From the NCBI GenBank assembly GCA_009784445.1, contig WRBQ01000016.1, positions 1 through 39,779 on the forward strand: 39,779 nt of DNA, written 5' to 3'. Both the position numbers and the translations under genes were made by a program. Positions 30,960-38,705 of this stretch are shown one piece after another. The notes under the pieces were generated by a model. It did no database searches. It was not told the origin of the DNA and worked only from the letters and a program-made list of their open reading frames with translations. Origin of the DNA: Oscillospiraceae bacterium. Its GTDB lineage: Bacteria; Bacillota; Clostridia; Oscillospirales; Acutalibacteraceae. How positions within the stretch are numbered: position 1 is the first letter of the stretch; the number at the start of each line of letters is the position of its first letter.

Positions 30960-33188
30960 ATGCAAAGAATAATCCATGTTGACCTGCGCAGTTCGCGCAC
31001 GGTATATCCAGCTGGTTTTATCGGCGAGAACCGTCACCGCACACTGCGCATCACGCCACCCGATGACTTGCTTGGCGCAGCGTATTTCAAGCTAGCTTTT
31101 GACTTGACGGACGGCGTGTTTCGTCCGGATTTGGTCATGGAGCTGCCACTTTCGGTACTGTTGCGCCCGCCGGTGACGCTGTTGCCAGCGGTGCAAATGA
31201 CGCTGTTGGCGTTCAGCGCAGACGGCACAGTTTTGGGTAAAGCCCATGCAGTGACGCTGCAATTTGCGCCGGTTGTTTTGGGGCAAAGCTGGGACTTAAC
31301 TGGCCCGCCGGGTCCGCAAGGTGAGCAGGGTGAGATTGGCCCAATTGGCCCGCAGGGTGAACCTGGAATCGGTATCTACTTTCGCGGAATAGCTCAAGAA
31401 CACACTGACCTACCTGCACAAGCCGCTGATGGCGATGCGTGGTTCGTGTACGAAGACGGCAAGCTGTACATTTGGGGCGACAACGGCTTTCCCGCGCAAG
31501 GCGATGGCATTCCCTATCGCGGCCCGCAGGGCGAGCAAGGCATTCAAGGGCTACAGGGACCACAAGGCATACAAGGTGAGCGAGGCGACACCGGACCGGT
31601 TGGCCAAACAGGCGAAACTGGACAACGAGGTATACAAGGCGAGATTGGTGAAACTGGACCGCAGGGCGAACGCGGTGAACCGGGCATACAAGGTCCGCAG
31701 GGCGAACAAGGTGATCGCGGTCTAACCGGGGAACGTGGGCAAGATGGTGAACGCGGAGAGCGTGGCATGCAAGGGGACCGCGGGGATCGAGGTCCACAAG
31801 GCGAAACCGGTGATCCAGGCCCACGTGGCGAACAGGGCGAAACTGGCCTGCAAGGCATTCAAGGGCTACAGGGACCACAAGGTCAACCCGGCGACGTTGG
31901 TCCACAAGGGATTCAAGGTCAAGCCGGTCCTCAAGGGGCGCAGGGTTACACTGGCGAACAGGGGCCTATTGGGCCGCAAGGCCCACAGGGCGGTATTGGC
32001 GCAACCGGCCCGCAAGGCGAGCAAGGGCAGCCCGGTATTGGTATCACATATCGCGGTGCGGTTGACACGCGTAGCGAGCTACCAGACAGCGCACAGCAGG
32101 GCGATGCATTCTTTAACAACGCTGACGGCCTGTTGTACATCTGGGGCGATGACGGCTTTCCTGCTGACGGTGACGGCGTTCCGTTCCGTGGCGAACAGGG
32201 CGATCAAGGTATACAAGGTGAACGCGGCGAACAAGGCGATACCGGCCCACAAGGTGTTCAAGGCATGGTTGGCCCAATTGGTCCGCAGGGTGAACCTGGG
32301 GCACAGGGGCCGCAGGGTTACACAGGCCCGCCGGGCGCACAGGGGTATCAAGGGCCACCGGGCGAAACTGGTCCTAAGGGCGAACCAGGAACAACCGACC
32401 ACGCTGCGCTTGATAACTTGGACTTTGCAAACAGCGGCCACACAGGTTTTGCGAGCAGCGAGGAGCTTGCTGCATTGGCCGAAAACATCGGCGCTGAACT
32501 CATCGAATATGACGAACTAATGGCGATGTCCAGCGCAGAGCGTGCTGGCAGGTTGTTTGTTACGCTAAACGACCCTCGCGACCTGCCCGGTGTATCGGCA
32601 AACACACTGCTTGCTGAGTTGCTTGCGCAAAAGCTAGACAAAGCAGTGCCGGCGCGACATACGGCTACCGTTGACAGTCAGTCGGTTGAGTTGGCCTATA
32701 CGGATGATAGCTTTCAACTGTACATGCGACTTCCTAACGTCAATCAATCGCTCAGCTCAACGCCTTGGCGTTTTCTGCAAGGACGGAGTTTGCAAAGCAT
32801 CGTCGATATGAGCGAAAGCACCAACATAGACTTGAGCCGCTGGACAATCGGCAGCGCCGGGCAGCTTGTGTTCCCAGATTTCGGCGACAGGACAGTGGAT
32901 TATGTTATTGATGTGCGCGTCACCGGCAGCGGGCAGGTTGCCGGCAACAACTCCGCCGAAATTGTGCTTGACATGTTGCGACAAAATGCGCAAACCATCG
33001 CGGTGTCAAGGTCTGCCGTCATCACCAGCGCATCGCCAAGCTTTGCAAACAAGTCACTGTCCATCGAAACTTTCACAAAACGCTCAACCGACCCATACGT
33101 TGACGGCGGCGTGGTGCCACGCTTGAGCTGCGGCGTGCTCTCGGAGGCTGAAAGCGTGAACATTGTGATAAAAGGGAGGGTTTACTAA
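30960..33188 (+). CDS. Collagen-like tail fibre
   Basis: A 742-residue fibre. The N-terminal beta domain (1-112) should attach to the tail. Gly-X-Y collagen stretches follow at about 115-136, 188-358 and 409-478, interrupted by two related 50-residue inserts (IYFRGIAQEHTDLPA and ITYRGAVDTRSELPD, each ending IWGD-x-GFPA-x-GDG). A C-terminal head (479-742) contains a coiled/globular part (DMSESTNIDLSRWTIGSAGQ). The Gly-X-Y parts would form a triple helix, the inserts spacers. The ATG at 30960 follows GGGGG. A glycosyltransferase gene lies two genes downstream. Confidence 0.9.
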   Translation: MQRIIHVDLRSSRTVYPAGFIGENRHRTLRITPPDDLLGAAYFKLAFDLTDGVFRPDLVMELPLSVLLRPPVTLLPAVQMTLLAFSADGTVLGKAHAVTLQFAPVVLGQSWDLTGPPGPQGEQGEIGPIGPQGEPGIGIYFRGIAQEHTDLPAQAADGDAWFVYEDGKLYIWGDNGFPAQGDGIPYRGPQGEQGIQGLQGPQGIQGERGDTGPVGQTGETGQRGIQGEIGETGPQGERGEPGIQGPQGEQGDRGLTGERGQDGERGERGMQGDRGDRGPQGETGDPGPRGEQGETGLQGIQGLQGPQGQPGDVGPQGIQGQAGPQGAQGYTGEQGPIGPQGPQGGIGATGPQGEQGQPGIGITYRGAVDTRSELPDSAQQGDAFFNNADGLLYIWGDDGFPADGDGVPFRGEQGDQGIQGERGEQGDTGPQGVQGMVGPIGPQGEPGAQGPQGYTGPPGAQGYQGPPGETGPKGEPGTTDHAALDNLDFANSGHTGFASSEELAALAENIGAELIEYDELMAMSSAERAGRLFVTLNDPRDLPGVSANTLLAELLAQKLDKAVPARHTATVDSQSVELAYTDDSFQLYMRLPNVNQSLSSTPWRFLQGRSLQSIVDMSESTNIDLSRWTIGSAGQLVFPDFGDRTVDYVIDVRVTGSGQVAGNNSAEIVLDMLRQNAQTIAVSRSAVITSASPSFANKSLSIETFTKRSTDPYVDGGVVPRLSCGVLSEAESVNIVIKGRVY
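31536..31567 (+). repeat. 32-bp direct repeat in the collagen part, copy 1
   Basis: These 32 bases recur identically at 31851-31882, 315 bp away, within the Gly-X-Y coding region. Exact repeats in frame allow recombination that shortens or lengthens the fibre by 105 residues. Confidence 0.85.
31851..31882 (+). repeat. 32-bp direct repeat in the collagen part, copy 2
   Basis: Identical to 31536-31567. Both encode QGIQGLQGPQ, in the same reading frame. Confidence 0.85.
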
Positions 33189-34150
33189 TGGCAATTCAAC
33201 TTGGGGATGTATTTGGCGCAAATATCGCGTCTGGCGGCAGTGATGTGCCGGATGGCAACCTCACTCGCCGTGTACTTGACGACATCGAGTTTACCCAATC
33301 CATGAAACCAGCAGTTATGCAAATGCCGATTCCAGCGGGCTCGGTGTGGGCTGGTTTGTGGAACACGTTTTCATTGACAACAGGGAATCAAGTAAATTGG
33401 AACTTCAGTAACTGGGTTTCCATGGAACACCCAACCCTAGCCGGGCTTGAGCATTTGGAAACTGATAATATCGTGCTTAGGTTCAGCGGCGGGGCTTCAT
33501 GCACAGCAACCAGCGTAACCCCTGTTGGCGAGGTCGGCGGAACAACAGCTATTGATATATTGTTTGAGGACGTCAGCGTGCACGGCGCAACCATAACGGT
33601 TAAACTTCTTTCTGTGCGCCTACAATACGGCATGCTCAGCGGCAGTTTGGAGCTTGAAGTGCATTCCGGTAGTTCGACGCACAACGCTACCTCGTTTTCA
33701 GACATAACATTCAAGCTGAGTGCACATAACATTGACATGCCGCTTGGTACAGAGCTCATGCTTGGCTTTAATGAGCCGTTTTCGGTTGGTGAAAGTGCGC
33801 GTTTACAGATTGATGCAGAAATCAACGCAGGTTCGTCTGGGTATTATAACGAGGATTACAGCCCGATTATGAGGTATGTCCGTGGACGCTTAGCCCTCGA
33901 AGCCACATCTGGTGAGTACGAAGTTTTGCAAAAAACCATGATGCTCAGCGACGGAAGCGGTGGTTTTGGGACAATTGGCATCAATGACCTGCTGCCGTGT
34001 GATGTGTCGTTGAGCTGGTCAGACGCACAGACGCTGCACATCGTGTTCATGGACAACGGCGGTGGTGGCTACGGGTACGGTTATGGTACCGTCATGGGCT
34101 TTGAGGCCATTGAATGCAGTCAACTGTTAAAAACGGAGGTGCAGCCGTGA
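33188..34150 (+). CDS. Putative receptor-binding or fibre-associated protein
   Basis: A 320-residue beta-rich protein starting at the last base of the fibre stop. It ends with a Gly/Tyr-rich stretch (GGGGYGYGYGTVMGFE). There is no signal peptide or catalytic motif. Its place after the collagen fibre suggests a tail tip or receptor-binding part, but I do not recognise a family. The glycosyltransferase start overlaps its end. Confidence 0.65.
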   Translation: MAIQLGDVFGANIASGGSDVPDGNLTRRVLDDIEFTQSMKPAVMQMPIPAGSVWAGLWNTFSLTTGNQVNWNFSNWVSMEHPTLAGLEHLETDNIVLRFSGGASCTATSVTPVGEVGGTTAIDILFEDVSVHGATITVKLLSVRLQYGMLSGSLELEVHSGSSTHNATSFSDITFKLSAHNIDMPLGTELMLGFNEPFSVGESARLQIDAEINAGSSGYYNEDYSPIMRYVRGRLALEATSGEYEVLQKTMMLSDGSGGFGTIGINDLLPCDVSLSWSDAQTLHIVFMDNGGGGYGYGYGTVMGFEAIECSQLLKTEVQP

Positions 34151-35109
34151 AGATTTTAGTCATTGGCCCGCGATTACACAGCGAACACGCAGTGACTGGG
34201 CTGCAAACATTCAACACGTTCTTGGCTCGCACTTTGCAAGACATCGGCCATGAGCTGCACTACGCCATCGCGCAGCCGGACGTGTCACCAATGGCGCGGA
34301 TGCAGACACATGCACTCATCGGTTGCCATGTTTTTCAATTCCCACGCAGTGGCTGGTCGAAACTGTTCAAGGGCTATGACCAGATTGTGTTATCCGCCAG
34401 TGTACTGGACTACGCCGGCATCCTGCACGCGGCATACGAAATCCCCGTGATAATTTGGACGCATGGGCAACACGTGTGCCCGCTTCAGCGACTGGATGCC
34501 GGGGACATTCGCGGCAGAAACGCTACGCTGGTTGCCATAAATGATGGGCATATGGAAGCAGCTGAGGCGCGTGGGCTGGCTGGCCAGACCGTGAAGATTG
34601 ACATGCCGGCGATGTTCGCGCAACGGCATGTTCAGCCAGCTGAGGGCTACTGTGTGGCTGTTGGTACTATCGAGCCGCGAAAGAACTATAAGCGTGTCGC
34701 TGAGTTTGCTGATGCCATCGGCATGCCGTGCCGTGTCTACGGTGGCGGCGATCCGCGCAAGTTGCCTGATAACCTAGAATACCGCGGGCGAGTGCCACAT
34801 CATCAAATCCCCAGGGAGATTGCTGGCGCGGACTTCATTATCCACGCCGCAGAGGTTGAAGGCGACCCGAACGCACTGCGCGAAGCCCGGCAGCTTGGCT
34901 TGCCGATCCTCTGTGTAGATGCTCCTTATGCCCGTGAAGTACTCAACCCCAAATACACCATATTTCTTGCGCCGGGCGAGCTGCCCAAACACGAAGACCT
35001 CGACTGCTTGCGGTCGCTAGAGGTGCGTCAAGCCATCGCTGATGACTTCAACGCGAAGTATAGCAGATCGGCGTTCAGGGAGACGCTTGCGGGGTTACTG
35101 GCGATTTAA
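34147..35109 (+). CDS. GT-B fold glycosyltransferase (GT4-like)
   Basis: A 320-residue protein with the Rossmann start MKILVIGPRLHSEHAVTG and a C-terminal half of the glycosyl transferase group 1 type: VGTIEPRKNYKRVAEFADA (about 186-204), GRVPHHQIPREIAGADFIIH (about 228-247), and an acceptor/donor acidic patch EVEGDPNALREARQLGLPIL (about 249-268). I use the GTG at 34147 after GGAGG. It likely transfers a sugar; the target could be the collagen-like fibre two genes upstream or the host cell surface. Placement in the late tail operon favours a virion protein, by inference. Confidence 0.85.
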   Translation: MKILVIGPRLHSEHAVTGLQTFNTFLARTLQDIGHELHYAIAQPDVSPMARMQTHALIGCHVFQFPRSGWSKLFKGYDQIVLSASVLDYAGILHAAYEIPVIIWTHGQHVCPLQRLDAGDIRGRNATLVAINDGHMEAAEARGLAGQTVKIDMPAMFAQRHVQPAEGYCVAVGTIEPRKNYKRVAEFADAIGMPCRVYGGGDPRKLPDNLEYRGRVPHHQIPREIAGADFIIHAAEVEGDPNALREARQLGLPILCVDAPYAREVLNPKYTIFLAPGELPKHEDLDCLRSLEVRQAIADDFNAKYSRSAFRETLAGLLAI

Positions 35110-35154
35110 TAACAAAAAAAACACCGCGTAAATTTTAGAGGAGGAATTGACATC

Positions 35155-35765
35155 ATGCTAAAATCTGCATGCAAGCACTTCCGCACAATCATGCGGCACA
35201 AATGGTTTGTTCTGGTCGCGTGCTTCAAGTCAGGACTATACGGCAGGGGCTGATGCACGACTTAAGCAAGTTTTCGCCAGTTGAGTTTTTCGCAAGCGCA
35301 AAATATTTTCAAGGCAATGGCTCGCCAGTTGACGCCGAAAAGACAAAGGCGGGGTATTCCGTTGCATGGCAAAACCATAAGGGCAAAAATAAGCACCACT
35401 GGCAATATTGGACTGACTTCGAGGGTGGCGACCTAATTGCGTTAAAAATGCCGCCCAAATATCTAGCTGAGATGATTTGCGACTGGGTGGGGGCTGGTAA
35501 GGCGTACAACAGGGGTTCGTGGAGCGTTGATGAAATGAAGTGCTACTACGAAAAGAATAAGGCTAACATGATTTTGCACGCAAGCGCAAAATACTACATT
35601 GAGCACATGATGGGTAACGTGAAAAGCGAGGCAGAGATATACCGCTCGTGGGCAAATGTAAAAAGAATTGAACACAACTACTTTCAAGACATGTGTGAGG
35701 GTTGTTCATATCAGCCGCCTTTTGAACTGCGACTTAGACCGTGCCACCCAAAGAAACACGATTAA
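35155..35765 (+). pseudogene. DUF5662-family protein, frameshifted
   Basis: From an ATG at 35155 with a strong ribosome site (GAGGAGG) the frame reads MLKSACKHFRTIMRHKWFVL and then ACFKSGLYG and stops at 35251. In the next frame it continues RQGLMHDLSKFSPVEFFASA to 35765. The family norm is GLYWQGL-HDLSKFSP, so one base is missing after 35241. Restoring it gives a full protein of about 203 residues. Function of the family is unknown. An in-frame ATG at 35253 could yield a shorter product. Confidence 0.7.
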
Positions 35766-35778
35766 CTAAAACCACCAT

Positions 35779-35802
35779 CATTTTCGGGGCGCCCCGAAAA
35801 TG
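35779..35802. repeat. Perfect 24-bp palindrome
   Basis: CATTTTCGGGGC followed directly by its reverse complement. It lies between the DUF5662 stop and the next gene. Neither strand has a T run after it, so it is a poor terminator. It may be a protein-binding site or a strong hairpin in the late mRNA. Confidence 0.85.
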
Positions 35803-35826
35803 GTCAACGTGAAAGGGAAATACACC

Positions 35827-36042
35827 ATGAACATCCGAGAACTGGCCGTGCAGGTCAAAGAGCGCAAAGTCCAGCGGCTGAAAGACAAACGCGACAAGCT
35901 CAAACGCCGCGCCAGTGGCGTGAAAGCTGAGAAACTGCGCCGCATCGAAATAAAGCTGGCCAAGGCCAAGCGCAAGCTGCGTGAAGCCCAGCGCATGCTT
36001 GATGCGCAACTCTTAAAAAGGGGGCAAGGTAGAGATGAGTGA
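35827..36042 (+). CDS. Small basic coiled-coil protein (71 aa)
   Basis: It starts at an ATG after GAAAGGGAAA. Almost the whole protein is one charged helix rich in Lys/Arg and Leu (VQRLKDKRDKLKRRASGVKA, KLRRIEIKLAKAKRKLREAQ), with heptad-like spacing. It overlaps the amidase start. It may be a late accessory or DNA/RNA-binding protein; function unknown. Confidence 0.65.
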   Translation: MNIRELAVQVKERKVQRLKDKRDKLKRRASGVKAEKLRRIEIKLAKAKRKLREAQRMLDAQLLKRGQGRDE

Positions 36043-36880
36043 ACAACATAAAATCTTCATTGACCCAGGCCACGGCGGGCGTGACCCCGGCGCAGTTGGC
36101 AACAACCTGCGCGAAAGTGATATCAACTTGGCGGTGTCGCTGCGGCTTGGTGAGTTACTGCGTGCTGCGGGGGTAGATGTTCGGTTTTCCAGAACAACGG
36201 ACACGCTCCCAGTGTTCGCAGAGCGTGCCCGCAGCGCGAATACGTGGGGCGCGGACTATTTCGTGAGCGTTCACGCCAACGCCGGCGGCGGAACAGGCGG
36301 CGAGACGTTCATCGCAGCCACCAAGCCGCAAGACCGCCCATTTGCGCAGGCAATCAATGACCCCTATTGCGCCGCCATGGGGCTGCGCAATCGCGGCGTA
36401 AAGCTGGACAGTGTTACTCCTCGCGGGCGATTCGATGCGCTGCGCAGTGCGAACATGCCAGCCATTTTGGTTGAGCTTGCATTCATTGACAGCCCGCTGC
36501 ACAACCCAGATGTGCCCATTCTGCGCAACCGTCGCAATGATATGGCACAGGCACTTGCTGATGCGCTGCTGTCATATTTAGGCGTGGCGCAAACACAACC
36601 GCCCGCGACCGATATTCCGGCAACGGTACCCGGCGAGGTAGATGACGACACCCGCCTGCCCAGCACCGGTATTATCGCCGAACACATCGTGGTGGCCGGT
36701 GATAACCTGTGGAGCATCGCCTGCAAGCACTATGGCGGTGCCAGTGCAAACGCGGTGAACGCAATCTTTATGCACAACCGCGTGCTGTTGGACGAAACCG
36801 CAATCCGCCACGGCCACGCAAATTCCAACGCCGGTGCGCTGATCTTCCCCGGCACCGTGCTGCAAATCCCGGAAAGGTAG
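36035..36880 (+). CDS. Endolysin: N-acetylmuramoyl-L-alanine amidase with LysM
   Basis: A 281-residue lysin. The amidase_3 domain (about 5-183) has its zinc ligands H13 (DPGHGG), E27 (RESDIN) and H80 (SVHANA), and catalytic E147 (LVELAF). After a Pro/Thr/Asp linker (185-212), a LysM domain (about 216-279, HIVVAGDNLWSIACKHYGG) binds peptidoglycan. No signal peptide, so it should need a holin to reach the wall. Two holin-like genes follow. Confidence 0.95.
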   Translation: MSEQHKIFIDPGHGGRDPGAVGNNLRESDINLAVSLRLGELLRAAGVDVRFSRTTDTLPVFAERARSANTWGADYFVSVHANAGGGTGGETFIAATKPQDRPFAQAINDPYCAAMGLRNRGVKLDSVTPRGRFDALRSANMPAILVELAFIDSPLHNPDVPILRNRRNDMAQALADALLSYLGVAQTQPPATDIPATVPGEVDDDTRLPSTGIIAEHIVVAGDNLWSIACKHYGGASANAVNAIFMHNRVLLDETAIRHGHANSNAGALIFPGTVLQIPER

Positions 36881-36887
36881 GTGTGAT

Positions 36888-37220
36888 ATGCTCGGTTATA
36901 TCTTGGGCATCCTCGGGCTTATTATCCCATCCACCATGTGCGCGGTGTTCGGCGTGCTCAAGCACCGCGCGGACAAAAAATGCAATGATTTGCAAGTGCA
37001 AAATGCAGAAAAAGATGAGCTTGTTCTGTTGATGGTGGAAAATCAGTGTGCCACACAACGCGTTGTTCGTCACATGGCGAATGGTTTGCTAGCAAACGAA
37101 ATCATCAACGGCGGAACTGCTGAAGTGCTAGCCGAAATGCAGAGTGCAACTACCGAACTAAAGCAATATCTGCGAAAACATGGCGTGAAACAGGCGCTAC
37201 GAAATGGAGGAAAGTCATGA
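36888..37220 (+). CDS. Holin-like membrane protein 1
   Basis: A 110-residue protein with one clear N-terminal membrane helix (about residues 3-25, GYILGILGLIIPSTMCAVFG) and a charged, helical cytoplasmic part. It follows the endolysin by a few bases, in the usual lysis cassette. Its end overlaps the next gene start (ATGA). Holin or spanin-like roles are inferred from position. Confidence 0.7.
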   Translation: MLGYILGILGLIIPSTMCAVFGVLKHRADKKCNDLQVQNAEKDELVLLMVENQCATQRVVRHMANGLLANEIINGGTAEVLAEMQSATTELKQYLRKHGVKQALRNGGKS

Positions 37221-37564
37221 ACGGCTACGAAATCACATGGACTGCACTGTTTGGCGCATTTGCCACATTCCTCGGCATCGCAGGCTCTTACTTAAAATCC
37301 CGCAGTGAGCGCAAAGAAGCCGCTGAAATTATCGAGCGTTGCGTTGAAACCGACCGCCAAGAGCACGCAGATATGGCAGCGCAGCTCACTGCACAGGGCG
37401 AAGACATTGCGCAGCTGAAACGGCAGTTTGAGCTGCTCACCCGCCCGCGCAGCGAGATAGAGGACGAAAACATACGCCTGCTACGCCGCGATGCAGAACA
37501 AACTGCCGAAATCGAACGGCTAAAGCGGCAGCTGGCGGCGGTTATCGACAAAACGCAAACATGA
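37217..37564 (+). CDS. Holin-like membrane protein 2 with coiled coil
   Basis: A 115-residue protein. An N-terminal membrane helix at about residues 8-26 (WTALFGAFATFLGIAGSYLK) is followed by a long charged coiled coil (about 60-112; RLLRRDAEQTAEIERLKRQL). With the preceding gene it looks like a paired holin/holin-regulator unit. It ends just before the strong terminator of the late operon. Confidence 0.7.
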   Translation: MNGYEITWTALFGAFATFLGIAGSYLKSRSERKEAAEIIERCVETDRQEHADMAAQLTAQGEDIAQLKRQFELLTRPRSEIEDENIRLLRRDAEQTAEIERLKRQLAAVIDKTQT

Positions 37565-37567
37565 ACA

Positions 37568-37612
37568 CATCCCCGCACTGACAATCAAGGTCAGTGCGGG
37601 GATGTTTTTTTT
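37568..37612 (+). terminator. Strong terminator of the late operon
   Basis: A perfect 15-bp stem (37568-37582 with 37590-37604), loop AATCAAG, and eight T. It closes the head-tail-lysis transcript. Confidence 0.95.
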
Positions 37613-37658
37613 ATTGCAAAAAACTTTGAAAAAATTAAAAAAAAGTTGCAAAAAACAC

Positions 37659-37687
37659 TTGACATACGTAGTGAAGTATGATATAAT
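37659..37687 (+). promoter_or_regulatory. Promoter with internal operator, right-end operon
   Basis: TTGACA (37659-37664), 17 bp, TATAAT (37682-37687), a perfect consensus pair. An inverted repeat CATAC (37663-37667) and GTATG (37676-37680) lies across the spacer, so a repressor could block it. The ribbon-helix-helix protein at 37997 is the nearest candidate. Confidence 0.8.
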
Positions 37688-37749
37688 ATAAGTACAGGGT
37701 GAGGGAACGAACCCGAGTACGCAGGGCAAGACGCTAGAGAGGTTGGACG

Positions 37750-37896
37750 ATGAACGAACAGATGACAGATAAGCAATACCAATCAATACTCAACATTGTT
37801 GCGGCACTGGTAGAAAAATGCCAAACCAAAGAGGAAACCAAGGAAGCCGCAAAGCTAATCCGCGAAATGACGCAAAACCCACCGAAAGAGGATTAG
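37750..37896 (+). CDS. Small conserved-looking protein (48 aa)
   Basis: The frame begins after GAGAGG and is driven by the consensus promoter at 37659. The product (MNEQMTDKQYQSILNIVAAL, then VEKCQTKEETKEAAKLIREM) is a short helical protein of a type common next to Arc-like regulators in clostridial genomes. Function unknown. Confidence 0.6.
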   Translation: MNEQMTDKQYQSILNIVAALVEKCQTKEETKEAAKLIREMTQNPPKED

Positions 37897-37901
37897 AAAA
37901 A

Positions 37902-37963
37902 GAACCCCACTGGTGAGAGTGGAGTTCAAGCAGACAAGAGGGGGCGGGCTTGCCACCGCCCTC
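37902..37963 (+). other. Two hairpins between small right-end genes
   Basis: GAACCCCACT (37902-37911) pairs with AGTGGAGTTC (37918-37927), one mismatch. GGGCGG (37942-37947) pairs with CCGCCC (37956-37961). No T run follows, so these are more likely mRNA-stabilising or regulatory hairpins than a strong terminator. Confidence 0.5.
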
Positions 37964-37996
37964 AGCCACCAATAGTATACCACATTGGAGGTCAAA

Positions 37997-38197
37997 ATGC
38001 AAGAAGAAAATTCGGGCAAGCGAAAAACCCACACATCAACTGCGGTGAAGAACCGATACAACCAAAAGACCTACGCAAACTTCCAATTTAAAGTTCGCTA
38101 TGATGATGAGCTGAATGACCAACTCAAAGCCTATGAGGGCAGCCTAAGCGAACTCATCCGCAATCTGCTGCGCGACCACTTCGCAAAGCAAAAATGA
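37997..38197 (+). CDS. Ribbon-helix-helix (Arc/CopG-like) DNA-binding protein
   Basis: A 66-residue protein starting at an ATG behind GGAGG. The C-terminal half matches an RHH fold: a basic segment (VKNRYNQKTY), a beta strand (FQFKVRYDDEL), then two helices (NDQLKAYEGSLSELIRNLLR). It likely represses its own promoter at 37659, whose spacer has an inverted repeat; that link is inferred. Confidence 0.72.
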   Translation: MQEENSGKRKTHTSTAVKNRYNQKTYANFQFKVRYDDELNDQLKAYEGSLSELIRNLLRDHFAKQK

Positions 38198-38199
38198 AA

Positions 38200-38339
38200 G
38201 ACAGCCGTGTACATTCTTGGCGGAGCGTCACGACTGTCGAACGACCGCACACGCCGGAGCGCATGGGGTAATTGTATTATACCACACCCAGTGCCCTCCT
38301 GCAAGAGAAATCTTCAACAAATTTTAGGAGGACACGATT
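38200..38339 (+). other. Non-coding spacer with an inverted repeat
   Basis: About 140 bases without a gene. GACAG (38200-38204) and CTGTC (38234-38238) are inverted, and GGAGCG occurs twice (about 38222 and 38255). A ribosome site AGGAGG ends the stretch. I see no convincing plus-strand promoter. Confidence 0.35.
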
Positions 38340-38699
38340 ATGACCACGAAAAAGATTGAGTTTGCAAAAATTGCTGACCGCATCAACGCCGAGCTGCACG
38401 CTAAAGGTATGTACTCAAGTGTAACATTTCACGATATGGGACGCTACTCCTTCCTTGACGGCGTTGGCTACGAGTACAAAACCATTTCGAATGCGCAAAG
38501 CGTAGAGAGCTTGAAAAAATGGGCAGATGAGCACATCGCAAGTGAAATCGCTCGAAACGAGCGCATCTTTGCAGCAATCCCTAGCAAGCGCGAAGCCACG
38601 GCTGCCGCAGTCTTGCGCAACACTAAATTTTACGCAGAACGCGGCGTAAAAACGAACGAGCAACTGCAACGTGAGCGCGTTGCAGCTAAACGAGTGTGA
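38340..38699 (+). CDS. Right-end protein of unknown function (119 aa)
   Basis: It starts after TTTTAGGAGG. The protein is helical and basic near the C-terminus (KFYAERGVKTNEQLQRERVA). No known motif is visible. It lies directly before the serine recombinase, so an accessory role there is possible but not supported by sequence. Confidence 0.65.
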   Translation: MTTKKIEFAKIADRINAELHAKGMYSSVTFHDMGRYSFLDGVGYEYKTISNAQSVESLKKWADEHIASEIARNERIFAAIPSKREATAAAVLRNTKFYAERGVKTNEQLQRERVAAKRV

Positions 38700-38705
38700 T
38701 AGCCT

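Noticed and set aside
31300-32400. Regularly repeated short units, as in a CRISPR array
   Set aside because: The repetition is the Gly-X-Y codon pattern of a collagen-like protein in one open frame; units are 9 bases with no constant repeats and spacers.
37621-37658. A/T-rich stretch before the right-end promoter as a separate element
   Set aside because: It is a short A-rich run that fits an UP-element or spacer after the terminator; nothing else supports a distinct feature.
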